A DNA stretch of 64,000 bases from Dactylosporangium sp. AC04546 (lineage in GTDB: Bacteria > Actinomycetota > Actinomycetes > Mycobacteriales > Micromonosporaceae), in NCBI RefSeq assembly GCF_022095675.1, contig NZ_JAHYSG010000021.1, forward strand, positions 62,001 to 126,000. The letters run 5' to 3'. The notes under the pieces are model-generated. The model searched no databases and was not told the origin of the DNA. It saw nothing but the letters and a program-made list of their open reading frames with translations. A program made the position numbers and the translations under genes. Below are positions 1-8,004 of the stretch, piece after piece; the stretch's first letter is position 1; every line of letters begins with the position of its first letter.

Positions 1-43
1 CGCAGGCCACCAGGACGCGGGCGACCGCCTCGGCGACGTTCAC
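1..43 (-). CDS. 5' end of a gene running off the window, possibly a thiamine-diphosphate enzyme
   Basis: Only the first 14 codons are inside the window. They start at a GTG at 43, seven bases after the stop of the cyclase-family gene on the same strand, so the two are probably one operon. The visible residues (MNVAEAVARVLVAC) resemble the N-termini of acetolactate-synthase-like thiamine-diphosphate enzymes. That is family resemblance over a very short stretch and may be wrong. Confidence 0.35.
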   Translation of the reverse strand, partial: MNVAEAVARVLVAC

Positions 44-50
44 CGCCCGG

Positions 51-812
51 TCACTTCTCGATGAGGGCCAGCACCCGGCAGGGGCTGCCGGAGCCGCTGA
101 CGATCGGCAGCGGGCCGGCGATGATGACGGCGCCGGTCGCCGGCAGCTGCGCCACGTTCTGCAGCTGCGTCAGGCCGTACTTGTCGTTGCCGAGCAGGTG
201 CGCGTGGCACGGGAACGGCGGGTCGAACGAGTGCGCCGCACCGGCGTCGGTGCCGACCGTCTCGACGCCGACGCCCTGCACCGGCGCCTCCTCGGCGATC
301 CACTTCGCGCACTCGATCGAGATGCCGGGGGTGCGCCCGCCGTTGGCGAACGCGGCCTCGTCGGCGCTGCGGGCGTCCCAGCCGGTGCGGTACAGCAGCC
401 AGCCGCCCGCGGGGAGCGGGCCGTTCGCCGCCTCCCAGGCCTTGATGTGGTCGACCTCGAGCAGGAAGTCGGGGTCGGCGGCCGCCTCGGCCGTGCAGTC
501 GATGACCGCGGCCGGCGCGATGAGCCGCTTGACCGGCACCTGCGAGACGTCGGCGCCGTCCTTGCCGGTGGCCCAGTGGATCGGGGCGTCGAAGTGGGTG
601 CCGGTGTGCTCGCCGGTGGTGATGTTGTTCCAGTACCAGGCGGGGCCGCGGTCGTCGTAGCGGCTGATCTCGTCGAGCGAGAAGCGCCAGGTCTGCCCGA
701 ACTGCTCCGGCAGGGTGAGGATCGGCGTGGACGGCGACAGGGGCGCGGTGAGGTCCACGACCTCGACCGCCCCGGAGGACAGCGCCTTCACGAGGTCGGA
801 CAGCACAGTCAT
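51..812 (-). CDS. cyclase family protein (kynurenine-formamidase-like metal hydrolase)
   Basis: This 253-residue protein belongs to the cyclase/arylformamidase family, metal-dependent hydrolases that open N-formyl or lactone bonds. The metal-binding signature HxGTHxDxPxH is present as GEHTGTHFDAPIHW near residue 70. I chose the ATG at 812, which overlaps the TGA of the upstream TetR gene by four bases (ATGA). Translation is therefore probably coupled, and this is the repressor's likely partner gene. A longer upstream reading in the same frame is only a shadow through the TetR gene. The exact substrate cannot be read from sequence. The partial gene after it suggests a small catabolic operon. 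Confidence 0.85.
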   Translation of the reverse strand: MTVLSDLVKALSSGAVEVVDLTAPLSPSTPILTLPEQFGQTWRFSLDEISRYDDRGPAWYWNNITTGEHTGTHFDAPIHWATGKDGADVSQVPVKRLIAPAAVIDCTAEAAADPDFLLEVDHIKAWEAANGPLPAGGWLLYRTGWDARSADEAAFANGGRTPGISIECAKWIAEEAPVQGVGVETVGTDAGAAHSFDPPFPCHAHLLGNDKYGLTQLQNVAQLPATGAVIIAGPLPIVSGSGSPCRVLALIEK

Positions 813-1372
813 GCGGCGACCGTAGATCCACCGCCATCCGGGGTCAATGCACCGTCCGGGGTGAAAACGCCATCGAGGAGCAGCGCGATCGAGCGCTCGG
901 CGTGCTGCTCGGTGACGTCGGCCAGCATGGTGAACAGCAGCATCAGGTCGCCCGGGACGAGGTCGGCGCGGACCCGGCCGCCGGCCTGGGCGCGGCGCAG
1001 CGGGCCGGCCAGCGCCGCGACCACCCGCCGCAGGTACCGCTCCCGCGTCGCCTGGTCGAACCGGCGCACCAGCGCGACCAGCGGCCGCATCGCGACCTGC
1101 GTGCGCAGCACCTCGCCCAGCAGGTGCCGGAAGTCGTCGGTGACCGCCTGCTCCAGCCGGTCGAGCTGGTGGTCGACGACGGCGTCGGCGAGCGCCGAGC
1201 GGTCCGGGAAGTGCCGGTAGAGGGTGGCCTGGCCGACGCCGGCGCGCCGGGCGATCGCCGGCATGGGAATGGCGTCCGGCCGGGTCATCATCAGCTCGCT
1301 CGCGGCCTCGACGATGGCCGCGCGGTTGCGCTGCGCGTCGCGACGCTGCGGCGTCCGGGCTCCGTACAGCAC
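809..1372 (-). CDS. TetR/AcrR family transcriptional regulator
   Basis: This 187-residue protein has an N-terminal helix-turn-helix at about residues 15-60 (IARRAGVGQATLYRHFPDRSAL), the classic TetR recognition helix. The C-terminal ligand domain is variable and gives no substrate clue. The start is a GTG at 1372. The gene runs into the cyclase-family gene with a four-base overlap and is divergent from the secreted hydrolase at 1472. A short palindrome in the 99-bp divergent gap is a plausible operator, so the repressor probably controls itself and the cyclase, and perhaps the hydrolase. Confidence 0.85.
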   Translation of the reverse strand: MLYGARTPQRRDAQRNRAAIVEAASELMMTRPDAIPMPAIARRAGVGQATLYRHFPDRSALADAVVDHQLDRLEQAVTDDFRHLLGEVLRTQVAMRPLVALVRRFDQATRERYLRRVVAALAGPLRRAQAGGRVRADLVPGDLMLLFTMLADVTEQHAERSIALLLDGVFTPDGALTPDGGGSTVAA

Positions 1373-1383
1373 GACCCAGCATG

Positions 1384-1397
1384 TTACCCGCCGGTAA
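1384..1397. promoter_or_regulatory. candidate TetR operator (TTACC-N4-GGTAA)
   Basis: A perfect inverted repeat with 5-bp arms and a CGCC spacer lies 12 bases upstream of the TetR start codon, between the divergent TetR and hydrolase genes. Its position fits autorepression. The arms are short, so this is inference. Confidence 0.45.
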
Positions 1398-1471
1398 TGA
1401 GAATGTCACGAACTTCAAATTCTCGGTACCCGCTCCTACGCTGCCGCCACCCCGCCACGAGGAGGTACCGC

Positions 1472-3025
1472 ATGCGTCTCCGCCTGCTCGCCGTGCTCGT
1501 CGTCGCAGTGCTGGCCGGCCTCACCGGACCCGCGCTGCCGGCGAGCGCGGCGGCCACCACCCCCGTCCGGTTCGTCGACATCCAGGGCGACGGCGTCACG
1601 CTCAAGGCCAACGTCGTCGCGCCGGCCGCCGCCGGCCGCTACCCCGCGATCGTGTTCCCGTCCAGCTGGGGGCTCAACGACCTGGAGTACCTCGCCCAGG
1701 CCACCGCGTTCGCCCAGCGCGGCTACGTCGTCGTCTCCTACACGCCGCGCGGCTGGTGGTCGTCCGGCGGCGAGATCGACACCGCCGGGCCGCGCGACCT
1801 CGCCGACCTGTCCCGGGTCATCGACTGGACGATCGCGAACACCGCCACCGACCCGGCCCGCATCGGGGCGGCCGGCGTCTCGTACGGCGCCGGGATCAGC
1901 CTGCTCGGCGCGGCCGCCGACCGCCGGATCCGCGCCGTCGCCATGATGAGCGGCTGGACCGACCTGGTCTACTCGCTCTACGGCGACAACACCCGCCACC
2001 AGCAGTCGGCCGGGCTGCTGGGCCTGGCCGCCGACCTGCTCGGCAACCCCGGCACCGACCTGTCGGGCAAGCTCGCCGACTTCAACGCCAACCGCAACGT
2101 CGACGAGGTGAAGGCCTGGGCGCGGGTGCGCTCGCCGGCCACGTACCTCGACGCGATCAACGCCAACCGCCCCGCGGTGCTCATCGCCAACGCGTGGGGC
2201 GACTCGTTCTTCCCGCCGAACCAGCTGGTCGACCTGTTCGGCCGGCTGAGCACCCCGAAGCGGCTGGAACTGCGCCCCGGCGACCACGCGATCGCCGAGC
2301 TCACCGGCATCATCGGGCTGGACAACGCGGTCTGGACCAGCGTCCGGCGGTGGTTCGACCAGTACCTCGGCGGCGTCGACACCGGCATCGCCGGCGAGCC
2401 CGCCGTCCAGCTGACCCCGCTCAACGCCGCCGCCGAGGCCTACCCGTCCTGGCCGTCGGTGACCAGCCGGCGCTACGGGCTGGGGCAGATCCGCTGGTGG
2501 GACGGCACCGGCCTGCTCGGCGGCGCGCCCAGCACCGGCTGGAGCAAGACCCTTCCCGGCGACCTCGACACCGTCGCCGGCGGCGGGGTCGTGCTGCTCA
2601 CCAACGGGGTCGGCGCGTTCACCGGGCAGCAGCCGCAGATCTGGCTGCCGGCCGTGGACCGGCTGCGGGCCGGCGTCTGGGCGGCCGAGCGGCCGTCGAG
2701 CGCGCTGCGGATCCGCGGGATTCCCTCGGTACACCTGAATCTCACGGGAACCGCGGCACAGGGCACGCTGGTCGCGTACCTCTACGACCTCGACGCGCTC
2801 GGCAACGCCAAGCTCATCACCCACGCCCCCGTGACCTGGCTCGGCACGTCCGGCGGCAGCCGCTCGGTGGACGTGTCGCTCTCCGCCACGGCCTACGACC
2901 TGCCGGCCGGGCACTCGCTGACGCTCGTCGTCGACACCACGGACCCGCTGTACTACGACGCGAACGCGTCCGGCAGTACCGTCACCGTCGCCGGCGGGTC
3001 CTATGTGGACGTGCCGGTGCGGTGA
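1472..3025 (+). CDS. secreted CocE/NonD-type alpha/beta hydrolase (S15 peptidase-like)
   Basis: This 517-residue protein has a signal peptide (residues 1-27, ending ASAA). The alpha/beta-hydrolase core contains the nucleophile elbow GVSYGA (Ser137), and the C-terminal half looks like the jelly-roll domain of the CocE/X-Pro-dipeptidyl-peptidase (S15) family. Such enzymes hydrolyse acyl esters or X-Pro peptides. Export suggests an extracellular substrate. The start at 1472 is favoured by a strong AGGAGG nearby and by the signal peptide. The 3' end meets a perfect terminator hairpin shared with the convergent lyase gene. Substrate unknown. Confidence 0.85.
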   Translation: MRLRLLAVLVVAVLAGLTGPALPASAAATTPVRFVDIQGDGVTLKANVVAPAAAGRYPAIVFPSSWGLNDLEYLAQATAFAQRGYVVVSYTPRGWWSSGGEIDTAGPRDLADLSRVIDWTIANTATDPARIGAAGVSYGAGISLLGAAADRRIRAVAMMSGWTDLVYSLYGDNTRHQQSAGLLGLAADLLGNPGTDLSGKLADFNANRNVDEVKAWARVRSPATYLDAINANRPAVLIANAWGDSFFPPNQLVDLFGRLSTPKRLELRPGDHAIAELTGIIGLDNAVWTSVRRWFDQYLGGVDTGIAGEPAVQLTPLNAAAEAYPSWPSVTSRRYGLGQIRWWDGTGLLGGAPSTGWSKTLPGDLDTVAGGGVVLLTNGVGAFTGQQPQIWLPAVDRLRAGVWAAERPSSALRIRGIPSVHLNLTGTAAQGTLVAYLYDLDALGNAKLITHAPVTWLGTSGGSRSVDVSLSATAYDLPAGHSLTLVVDTTDPLYYDANASGSTVTVAGGSYVDVPVR

Positions 3026-3032
3026 CGCCTCG

Positions 3033-3063
3033 CGCGGCGCGCCAGTCCCGCTGGCGCGCCGCG
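3033..3063. terminator. bidirectional terminator hairpin
   Basis: A perfect 13-bp stem (arms 3033-3045 and 3051-3063) with loop TCCCG lies between two convergent stop codons. It has no U-tract, as is usual for high-GC actinomycete terminators, and can serve both genes. Confidence 0.8.
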
Positions 3064-3064
3064 A

Positions 3065-3973
3065 TCACCGGCCCGCTCCGCCAAGCCCGCCCGGGAAGTC
3101 GCCGGCCCGGCCCAGCAGCGCCGGCAGCGTGATGCCGAGCTCCCGCTCGACGATCGCCGCCGCCGTCACGATGCCGTCGAGGTCCAGGCCGGAGGCGACG
3201 CCCGAGCGGCGCAGGCCGTAGGCGAGGTCCTCGGTGGCGATGTTGCCGGTCGCCGCCGGGGCGAACGGGCAGCCGCCGATCCCGCCGGCGCTGCTGTCGA
3301 GGGCCGCGGCCCCGCGCTCGACGGCCCGCAGTGCGTTGGCGTAGCCGGTGTTGCGGGTGTTGTGGAAATGGAACCGCAGCGGCAGGCCGGTCACCGGGCG
3401 GACCGCGTCGACGAGCCGGTCGACGTCGCCCGGCACGCCCACCCCGATCGTGTCGGCCAGGGCGATCTCGTCAGCGCCCGCGTCGGCACACTGCCGGGCC
3501 AGCTCGGCGACCGCGTCCGCGCCCACCTCGCCCTCGAACGGGCAGCCGAAGCTCGCTCCGATCGTCGCGGTGACCCGCCGGCCGTTCGCGTGCGCGCCGG
3601 CGCTGATCGCGGCGAACGAGCGCACCGCCTCGCCGACCGACATGCCCTGGTTGCGCAGGCTGAACGTCTCGGTGGCCACGATCACGGCGTTGACCTCGTC
3701 GACCCCGGCGGCGAGCGCCCGCTCCAGCCCGCGGGCGTTGACGACCAGCCCGATGTAGCTGACCCCGGCGACGCGGGGCACCCCGTCCATGACCGCCTCG
3801 GCGTCGGCCATCTGCGGCACCCGCCGCGGGTGGACGAAGCTGGTCGCCTCGATCCGCCGTGCGCCGGCTCCCACGAGTGCCTCAATGTATGCAATCTTCG
3901 CCGCAGTGCTCACGAGGGTCTGCTCGTTCTGCAGGCCGTCGCGCGGGCCGACCTCAACGATCTCAACGGACAT
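3065..3973 (-). CDS. hydroxymethylglutaryl-CoA lyase-like enzyme
   Basis: This 302-residue protein is a TIM-barrel HMGL-like lyase, about the usual length. It carries the catalytic RDG loop (EVGPRDGLQNEQ) near the N-terminus, a metal-ligand HFHNTRNTG segment and the family signature GGIGGCPFAPAATGN with its reactive Cys. The family cleaves 3-hydroxy-3-methyl-acyl-CoAs such as HMG-CoA to acetoacetate and acetyl-CoA. It is divergent from the GntR operon, 55 bp apart, and a TGTATACA palindrome sits in the gap, so it is probably in the same regulon. With the CoA-transferase opposite it, it could cleave a branched hydroxy-acyl-CoA. The exact substrate is inference. Confidence 0.88.
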   Translation of the reverse strand: MSVEIVEVGPRDGLQNEQTLVSTAAKIAYIEALVGAGARRIEATSFVHPRRVPQMADAEAVMDGVPRVAGVSYIGLVVNARGLERALAAGVDEVNAVIVATETFSLRNQGMSVGEAVRSFAAISAGAHANGRRVTATIGASFGCPFEGEVGADAVAELARQCADAGADEIALADTIGVGVPGDVDRLVDAVRPVTGLPLRFHFHNTRNTGYANALRAVERGAAALDSSAGGIGGCPFAPAATGNIATEDLAYGLRRSGVASGLDLDGIVTAAAIVERELGITLPALLGRAGDFPGGLGGAGR

Positions 3974-4018
3974 GGTGGTGTTCTAGCACCCTTGCCCCGG
4001 CGCCGCCTATGGGCTAGA

Positions 4019-4026
4019 TGTATACA
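4019..4026. promoter_or_regulatory. candidate GntR/FCD operator TGTATACA
   Basis: An 8-bp perfect palindrome ends two bases before the GntR start codon, in the divergent gap. FCD-type GntR proteins commonly bind sites centred on GTATAC. A related TGTATGCA lies at 3886-3893 inside the lyase gene. No Shine-Dalgarno sequence fits between the site and the ATG, so the regulator mRNA may be leaderless. Confidence 0.5.
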
Positions 4027-4028
4027 AC

Positions 4029-4676
4029 ATGACGGCGGCCAGCGAACGCGCGGTGGAGCAACTGCGGGAGCGGATCCTCGGCGGCGAATACGCGCCCGGG
4101 GAGCGGCTCGGCGAGGTCGACCTCGCCGAGAAGCTCGGCGTGAGCCGCACCCCGGTCCGCGAGGCGCTGCGCCGGCTCTCGGCCGAGGGTCTGGTCGAGC
4201 TCACCACCAACAAGGGCGCCCGCGTGGTCGAGTATCCGCGGGAGGACCTCGACCACATCTTCGAGATCCGCGCGCGCCTGGAGGGGCTGGCCGCCCGGGC
4301 CGCCGCCACGACCGCCTCCGCCGCCGACCTCGACCGGCTCGACGCCATCGCGACCGAGCTCAAGGAGCACTCCGAGGCCGGACGCCTGGAGGAGGTGTAC
4401 CGCCTCAACGCCGACTACCACGCCACGCTCAACGGGCTCGCCGGCAGCCCGGTGGTCGCCGCCACGGTCGCGCAGCTCGTCCACGCCTCGGTCCTGATGC
4501 GCACCCTGCACGCGTTCGACGAGGCGGCGCTGCGCCGCAGCGCCAACCACCACCTGGAGATCGTCGCCGCCCTGCGCGCCCGCGACGGCGACTGGGCCGA
4601 GGCCGTGATGCGCGCGCACCTGCTGTCGGCGCGGGCGTCGCTGCTCGGCCCACGGAACATCGAGGAGAACGCATGA
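4029..4676 (+). CDS. GntR family (FCD subfamily) transcriptional regulator
   Basis: This 215-residue protein has an N-terminal winged helix with the hallmark GVSRTPVREALRRLSAEG at about residues 38-55, followed by an all-helical FCD ligand domain. FCD regulators usually respond to small carboxylic acids. It is the first gene of the operon with the CoA-transferase (ATGA overlap at 4673) and diverges from the HMG-CoA-lyase-like gene. The immediately upstream palindrome suggests autoregulation. The effector is probably a pathway acid (inference). Confidence 0.88.
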   Translation: MTAASERAVEQLRERILGGEYAPGERLGEVDLAEKLGVSRTPVREALRRLSAEGLVELTTNKGARVVEYPREDLDHIFEIRARLEGLAARAAATTASAADLDRLDAIATELKEHSEAGRLEEVYRLNADYHATLNGLAGSPVVAATVAQLVHASVLMRTLHAFDEAALRRSANHHLEIVAALRARDGDWAEAVMRAHLLSARASLLGPRNIEENA

Positions 4677-5872
4677 CCCGCCCCCTGCCCCTGCGCGACG
4701 TCCGCGTCGTCGAGCTCGGCTCGCTGCTCGCCGGTCCGTTCTGCGGCCAGCTGCTCGGCGACTTCGGCGCCGAGATCATCAAGATCGAGGACCCGAAGCA
4801 CGGCGACCCCATGCGGCAGTGGGGCCGGGAGAAGCCGTACGGGCAGTCGCTGTGGTGGCCCGTCGTCGCCCGCAACAAGCGCTCCGTCACCTGCGACCTG
4901 CGCACCCCCGAGGGCCAGGACCTGGTCCGGCGGCTCGTCGCGCAGTCCGACGTGCTGCTGGAGAACTTCCGGCCGGGCACCCTGGAGCGCTGGGGGCTGG
5001 CCCCCGAGGAGCTGTGGAAGCTCAACCCGGGGCTGATCGTCACGCGGGTCACCGGCTTCGGCCAGACCGGCCCCTACGCGAAGCAGGCCGGGTTCGGCTC
5101 GATCGGCGAGGCGATGGGCGGCATCCGGTACGTGATCGGCTCGCCCGACCAGCCGCCGTCGCGGGCCGGCATCTCGCTCGGCGACTCGCTCGCCGCCATG
5201 TACGCCACGATCGGCACGCTCGTCGCGCTGCACGAGCGCAAGCAGTCGGGCAAGGGCCAGGTCGTCGACGCGGCCATCTACGAGTCGGTGCTCGCCATGA
5301 TGGAGTCGCTGCTGCCCGAATGGCAGGTCGCCGGCTACCAGCGGGAGCGGACCGGGCCGGTGCTGCCGAACGTCTCGCCCAGCAACGTCTACCCGACGGC
5401 CGACGGCGACAGCGTGCTCATCGCGGCCAACCAGGACAGCGTCTTCGGGCGCCTCGCCGCCGTCATGGGGCAGCCCGGGCTGGCCGCCGACCCGCGGTAC
5501 CACACTCACAGCAGCCGGGGCGAGCACATGGAGGAGCTCGACGCGCTCATCGCGGCCTGGACCGCCGGGCTGAAGGCCGACGACCTGCTCGCCGCGCTGC
5601 ACGAGGGGGGCGTCCCGGCCGGGCGCATCTACAAGGCCAAGGACATGTTCGCCGACCCGCACTTCGCGGCCCGCCAGGCGATCGTGACGCTCGCCGACCC
5701 CACCATCGGCGAGATCTCCATGCAGAACGTGTTCCCGAAGCTGTCCGCGTCGCCGGGCGAGGTGCGGGCCACCGGCCCGGCGCTCGGCGCCGACAACGAC
5801 GACGTGTACCGGGGCCTGCTCGGGCTCGGCGACGACGAGCTGGGCCGGCTCTCCGGCGCCGGCGTGATCTGA
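4673..5872 (+). CDS. family III CoA-transferase (CaiB/BaiF type)
   Basis: This 399-residue protein is of normal family length. It shows the N-terminal VVELGSLLAGPFCGQLLGDFG motif, the ARNKRSVTCDLR segment and the catalytic aspartate in ISLGDSLAAMYA (Asp171). These enzymes move CoA between carboxylic acids, for example succinyl-CoA or acetyl-CoA to a catabolic acid. It is translationally coupled to the GntR gene and followed by the amidohydrolase and the LeuC-like gene. In this context it likely activates a di- or tricarboxylic acid for cleavage by the divergent HMGL-like lyase. Confidence 0.88.
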   Translation: MTRPLPLRDVRVVELGSLLAGPFCGQLLGDFGAEIIKIEDPKHGDPMRQWGREKPYGQSLWWPVVARNKRSVTCDLRTPEGQDLVRRLVAQSDVLLENFRPGTLERWGLAPEELWKLNPGLIVTRVTGFGQTGPYAKQAGFGSIGEAMGGIRYVIGSPDQPPSRAGISLGDSLAAMYATIGTLVALHERKQSGKGQVVDAAIYESVLAMMESLLPEWQVAGYQRERTGPVLPNVSPSNVYPTADGDSVLIAANQDSVFGRLAAVMGQPGLAADPRYHTHSSRGEHMEELDALIAAWTAGLKADDLLAALHEGGVPAGRIYKAKDMFADPHFAARQAIVTLADPTIGEISMQNVFPKLSASPGEVRATGPALGADNDDVYRGLLGLGDDELGRLSGAGVI

Positions 5873-5893
5873 GGGAGGCGCGCATGAGCGGTT

Positions 5894-5966
5894 CCGGAGC
5901 GAAGCGGAGGAGGCCGTTCATCATGGGCTCAGGGTGGAGCTCAGGCGGCCGGAGCGAAGCGGAGGA
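5894..5966. repeat. 18-bp direct repeat carrying a Shine-Dalgarno (two copies)
   Basis: The sequence CCGGAGCGAAGCGGAGGA occurs at 5894-5911 and 5949-5966. The second copy supplies the ribosome-binding site of the following gene, and an ATGAGCG lies beside each copy. An in-frame 29-codon reading (5884-5973, preceded by GGGAGG) bridges them and ends over the next start codon. I regard it as a by-product of the repeat rather than a gene. Confidence 0.7.
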
Positions 5967-5969
5967 CGC

Positions 5970-6596
5970 ATGAGCGAGCTCGACGACGACTACGCGGCCG
6001 CCGGCTTCGGAGGCCACCTGGAGTGGGGCGAGTCGCCCGCGGTCCTCGTCATCGACATGGTGCGGGCGTACTTCAAGCCCGGCGCCGACCTCTACATGGG
6101 CAGCCGCGACTGCCTCGACGCCACCGAGCGGGTCCTGGCGGCGGCCCGCCGCGGCGGCGTGCCCGTCATCTACACCCGGGTCGAGTACGGCCCCGGCGGC
6201 GTCGACGGCGGCCTGTTCTTCCGCAAGGTCGGCGCGCTGCGCAGCTTCGTCGCCGGCGAGGGTGGCGACCTCGGCGAGATCATGCCGGAGATCGCACCCC
6301 AGCCGGGCGACCTGGTCATCGCCAAGCAGTACGCGAGCGCCTTCTTCGGCACGTCCCTGAGCGCCACGCTCGCCGCCCTGCGCGTCGACACGGTCGTACT
6401 GTGCGGCGTCAGCACGAGCGGCTGCGTCCGCGCGACCGCGGTCGACGCGATCTCCCACGGCTACGTGCCGATCGTGGTCCGCCAGGGCGTCGGCGACCGC
6501 GACCCGCGCCCGCACGAGGCCAACCTGTTCGACCTGGCCGCGAAGTACGCCGAGGTCTGGGACGAGGCCGCGGTCGTCGAGCGGCTCGCGCCGTGA
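5970..6596 (+). CDS. isochorismatase-family cysteine amidohydrolase
   Basis: This 208-residue protein has the isochorismatase-like fold. The catalytic triad is visible: Asp29 (LVIDM), Lys119 ([11 protein letters not shown]) and Cys152 (STSGCVRAT). A catalytic Cys points to amide hydrolysis (N-carbamoylsarcosine amidase or maleamate amidohydrolase subgroup) rather than isochorismate vinyl-ether cleavage. The start at 5970 follows GGAGGACGC. The gene is coupled to the LeuC-like gene by a GTGA overlap at 6593. In an operon with a LeuC-type hydratase, a maleamate-like substrate giving a maleate-like product is attractive, but unproven. Confidence 0.85.
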   Translation: MSELDDDYAAAGFGGHLEWGESPAVLVIDMVRAYFKPGADLYMGSRDCLDATERVLAAARRGGVPVIYTRVEYGPGGVDGGLFFRKVGALRSFVAGEGGDLGEIMPEIAPQPGDLVIAKQYASAFFGTSLSATLAALRVDTVVLCGVSTSGCVRATAVDAISHGYVPIVVRQGVGDRDPRPHEANLFDLAAKYAEVWDEAAVVERLAP

Positions 6597-7963
6597 CCTC
6601 GACGCTGTTCGACAAGGTGTGGCGCGCCCATGTGGTGCGCTCGGCGCCCGGCGAGCCCGACCTGCTGTACTGCGACCTCCACCTGCTCCACGAGGTCTCC
6701 TCCCCGCAGGCGTTCGACGGCCTGCGGGCGGCCGGCCGCGGGGTCCGCCGCCCCGGCCTGACCCTCGCCTTGGAGGACCACGCGGTCCCGACGAGCGGCC
6801 CGCTGCTCGACTCGGAGCAACTGCTCGTCCTGCGCCGCAACTGCGCCGAGTTCGGCATCCGCCTGCACTCCCTCGGCGACCCCGACCAGGGCATCGTCCA
6901 CGTGGTCGCGCCGCAGCTGGGCCTGACCCGCCCGGGCTCGACGATCGTGTGCGGCGACTCCCACACCTCGACCCACGGTGCCTTCGGCGCGCTCGCCTTC
7001 GGCATCGGTACCAGCGAGGTCGAGCACGTCCTGGCGACGCAGACGCTGTGGCAGTACCGCCCGCGCACGATGGCGGTCGAGATCACCGGCACGCCCGCCC
7101 CGGACGTCACGGCGAAGGACCTCATCCTGGCCGTCATCGCCCAGGTCGGCGTCGGCGGCGGCATCGGCCACGTGGTCGAGTACCGCGGCAGCGCCGTAAC
7201 GGCCCTCTCCATGGAGGGCCGCATGACCCTGTGCAACATGTCGATCGAGTTCGGCGCCCGCGCGGGCATGATCGCCCCCGACGAGGTCACGTTCGCCTAC
7301 CTGGCGGCCACCCCGTCCCCGCCACCGCCGGCGGCCCTGGACGCGTGGCGCGCGCTGCGCACCGATCCCGGCGCGCAGTTCGACCGTACCGTCACGATCG
7401 ACGGCTCGGCAGCGCGCCCGTACGTCACCTGGGGCACCACACCGGCCCAGGCCGTACCGATCACGGCCACGGTCCCGTCGCCCGACGCGATCGCCGACCC
7501 GCTGGCCCGCTCGGCGGCCGAGTCGGCCCTGCGCTACATGGGCCTGACGCCCGGCACCCCGATGCGCGACGTCCCCGTCGACACGGTCTTCGTGGGCTCG
7601 TGCACGAACGGCCGCATCGAGGACCTGCGAGCGGCCGCCGCGGTCCTGCGCGGCCGCCGGATCGCGGCCGGCGTCACGATGCTGGTCGTCCCCGGCTCGA
7701 TGCGCGTCCGCGAACAGGCCGAACGCGAGGGCCTGGCCGCGGTCTTCGAGGCGGCGGGCGCCGAGTGGCGCAACTCGGGCTGCTCGATGTGCGTCGGGTT
7801 GAACGCCGACCGCCTGACCCCGGGCCGGCGCAGTGCCTCGACGTCGAACCGCAACTTCGAGGGCCGCCAGGGACCGGGCGCCCGCACCCACCTGGTCTCC
7901 CCGCTGGTGGCGGCGGCCACGGCGGTGACCGGCCGCCTGACAGCTCCGTCCGACCTCCCCTGA
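6593..7963 (+). CDS. aconitase-superfamily hydratase, LeuC-type large subunit
   Basis: This 456-residue protein has the length and motifs of 3-isopropylmalate dehydratase large subunits: [26 protein letters not shown], and three [4Fe-4S] ligands at Cys337 (GSCTNGR), Cys397 and Cys400 (CSMC). The start is GTG 6593, overlapping the previous stop. LeuC enzymes need a separate small swivel subunit (LeuD), but no such gene follows. The next gene is a convergent peptidase. The context of amidohydrolase, CoA-transferase and HMGL argues for a catabolic hydratase (maleate, citraconate or isopropylmalate-like) rather than leucine synthesis. Confidence 0.85.
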   Translation: MTSTLFDKVWRAHVVRSAPGEPDLLYCDLHLLHEVSSPQAFDGLRAAGRGVRRPGLTLALEDHAVPTSGPLLDSEQLLVLRRNCAEFGIRLHSLGDPDQGIVHVVAPQLGLTRPGSTIVCGDSHTSTHGAFGALAFGIGTSEVEHVLATQTLWQYRPRTMAVEITGTPAPDVTAKDLILAVIAQVGVGGGIGHVVEYRGSAVTALSMEGRMTLCNMSIEFGARAGMIAPDEVTFAYLAATPSPPPPAALDAWRALRTDPGAQFDRTVTIDGSAARPYVTWGTTPAQAVPITATVPSPDAIADPLARSAAESALRYMGLTPGTPMRDVPVDTVFVGSCTNGRIEDLRAAAAVLRGRRIAAGVTMLVVPGSMRVREQAEREGLAAVFEAAGAEWRNSGCSMCVGLNADRLTPGRRSASTSNRNFEGRQGPGARTHLVSPLVAAATAVTGRLTAPSDLP

Positions 7964-8004
7964 CCCTCCGCTCCACCTCGCCTAGGACGCCACCGGCGCA
8001 GCGG

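Noticed and set aside
5884..5973. 29-residue reading frame between the CoA-transferase and amidohydrolase
   Set aside because: It is made of the 18-bp direct repeat and overlaps the next start; a small translated leader is possible but not supportable.
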